A stretch of DNA of 64,000 bases from the IMG/VR virus record IMGVR_UViG_3300031539_000004, positions 1 through 64,000 of that record; one strand, 5' to 3'. Origin of the DNA: a virus. The notes under the pieces were generated by a model, which searched no databases, had not been told where the DNA came from, and was given only the letters and a program-made list of their open reading frames with translations. Position 1 is the stretch's first letter. The number at the start of each line of letters is the position of its first letter. Both the position numbers and the translations under genes were made by a program. Of this stretch, positions 63,239 to 64,000 are shown piece by piece.

Positions 63239-63642
63239 TGCTCACGTCGGTCGTGTGTGAGGAGATCATCGCCGAGGCTCGGGACCGGCTGAGGCCGACG
63301 ACGACCACGGCCACGTCCTGCCACGCGCTGAAGGTGCGGCGCGGCACGATCGCCGCGAGGGCGCTCGCCGAGCTCGGCTGGCCGTTCCTCGACGCGCAGG
63401 TCGTCCGGTACGGGCCGGGCGGCGGGTACGACTGGCACGTCGATGGGCCAGGGCGGGCGACGACGCTGCTCGTGCAGCTCTCCGAGCCGGGCGACTACGA
63501 GGGCGGGCTGGTCGAGGTGCGAGGCTGGCCCGAGGCCCCGACCGGGCGGGGGTCGGCTGCGGAGTGGCCGGCGCAGTTCCCGCACAGGACGACCGAGGTG
63601 ACCGCAGGCGAGCGGTGGGCGCTCGTCTCCTGGCGGCCATGA
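63238..63642 (+). CDS. 2OG-Fe(II) oxygenase (PKHD/P4H-like)
   Basis: 134 residues. Jelly-roll fragment with the iron triad: QVVRYGPGGGYDWHVDGPGR gives HxD. The third His is in QFPHRTTEV, followed by GERWALVSW, whose Arg fits 2-oxoglutarate binding. TLLVQLSEPGDYEGGLVEV is the typical major strand. Hydroxylates an unknown substrate: a protein residue, or a DNA base in a phage already rich in DNA-modifying genes. ATGA-coupled behind the zinc ribbon. Confidence 0.85.
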   Translation: MLTSVVCEEIIAEARDRLRPTTTTATSCHALKVRRGTIAARALAELGWPFLDAQVVRYGPGGGYDWHVDGPGRATTLLVQLSEPGDYEGGLVEVRGWPEAPTGRGSAAEWPAQFPHRTTEVTAGERWALVSWRP

Positions 63643-64000
63643 CCGGCCCGTTCCGGGTGGTCGACGGGGTGGGCCACGTCGGCGACCGGGCGTTCCCGGT
63701 GTGGGAGGTGGACGACCGGACCTCGCAGCCGTGGTCGCCGACGCTCGGGTTCTGGATCCGGTGGGTCAACGGGTGGGCGGCGCTCGTCCGGTGGCCGACC
63801 GTCCCGACGGGCGACGACCGGTTGGATCCGCCCGGTGAGCGGTGCGTCCTCGAGCGGGGCGCGGTCGGTCTGGTGAAGCAACGACGATCCGTCTACGACG
63901 GCGAAGGCCCCGACGCTGCTCGGGTGTTCACGGAGCGGTGGTCGCGGCCCCCCGAGATCGGGCTGACCGCCGTCGAGGCGCTGGCGGTCCTCGCCGAGAC
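63639..64000 (+). CDS. Hypothetical protein, N-terminal part (runs off the window)
   Basis: ATG 63639 overlaps the oxygenase stop. The frame is open to the last base (120 codons). Beta-rich: GPFRVVDGVGHVGDRAFPVW, WIRWVNGWAALVRWPT. Ends in what looks like a helix (TAVEALAVLAET). No domain recognised in the visible part. Confidence 0.6.
   Translation, partial: MTGPFRVVDGVGHVGDRAFPVWEVDDRTSQPWSPTLGFWIRWVNGWAALVRWPTVPTGDDRLDPPGERCVLERGAVGLVKQRRSVYDGEGPDAARVFTERWSRPPEIGLTAVEALAVLAE

Overview
The window is 64 kb of a high-GC, gene-dense tailed-phage genome. It reads as a siphovirus of an actinobacterial host. Evidence: a 2490-residue tape measure protein, an HK97-gp10-like tail-completion protein, an amidase endolysin with two peptidoglycan-binding domains, ATGA/GTGA/TGATG start-stop overlaps throughout, frequent GTG starts, and many promoters whose -10 box (TANNNT) sits 6-8 nt before the start codon, which implies the leaderless mRNAs common in actinobacteria. 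Terminase, portal and capsid genes are not in view, nor is a recognisable integrase or immunity repressor, so lifestyle cannot be decided. All but two genes lie on the plus strand.

Layout. 1-2.8 kb: the end of a head/tail block, finishing with a probable major tail protein and a terminator. 2.9-5.2 kb: three small genes, then a translationally coupled trio: VUT/YhhQ-type queuosine-precursor transporter, short QueF-like T-fold enzyme, and TGT/DpdA-like transglycosylase. This is probably a salvage-type 7-deazaguanine DNA-modification cassette inside the virion genes. 5.2-26 kb: connector proteins, tail assembly chaperones, tape measure, distal tail/hub proteins, three tandem small tail paralogs, and cysteine-rich tip/fibre proteins interleaved with two P-loop sulfotransferase-like genes. 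26-28.3 kb: holin-like proteins and endolysin, then a terminator. 28.3-40 kb: small early-type genes, then DNA metabolism: Gam, HIRAN protein, SSB, HNH and VRR-NUC nucleases, a lambda-O-like initiator with iteron-like repeats inside its gene, and a DnaB-type helicase. 40-45 kb: small genes, a minus-strand GNAT, an Rpf-like muralytic enzyme, an M23 endopeptidase beside tRNA-like elements, and a minus-strand ParB-methyltransferase fusion. 45-61 kb: about 45 small, mostly unassignable genes, including a membrane-anchored acidic protein and a second DNA methyltransferase. 61-64 kb: UvrD-like helicase, a 2OG-Fe(II) oxygenase, and a gene running off the end.

The most striking non-coding signal is a 19-bp inverted repeat, TGTAG-N9-CTACA. 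Seven copies are perfect and about eleven more are near matches. They are spread from 2.9 to 60.9 kb, in front of the first genes of small operons or inside their -35/-10 regions. This looks like a phage-wide regulon of (often leaderless) promoters under one dimeric regulator. No stretch longer than 300 bases lacks a gene.
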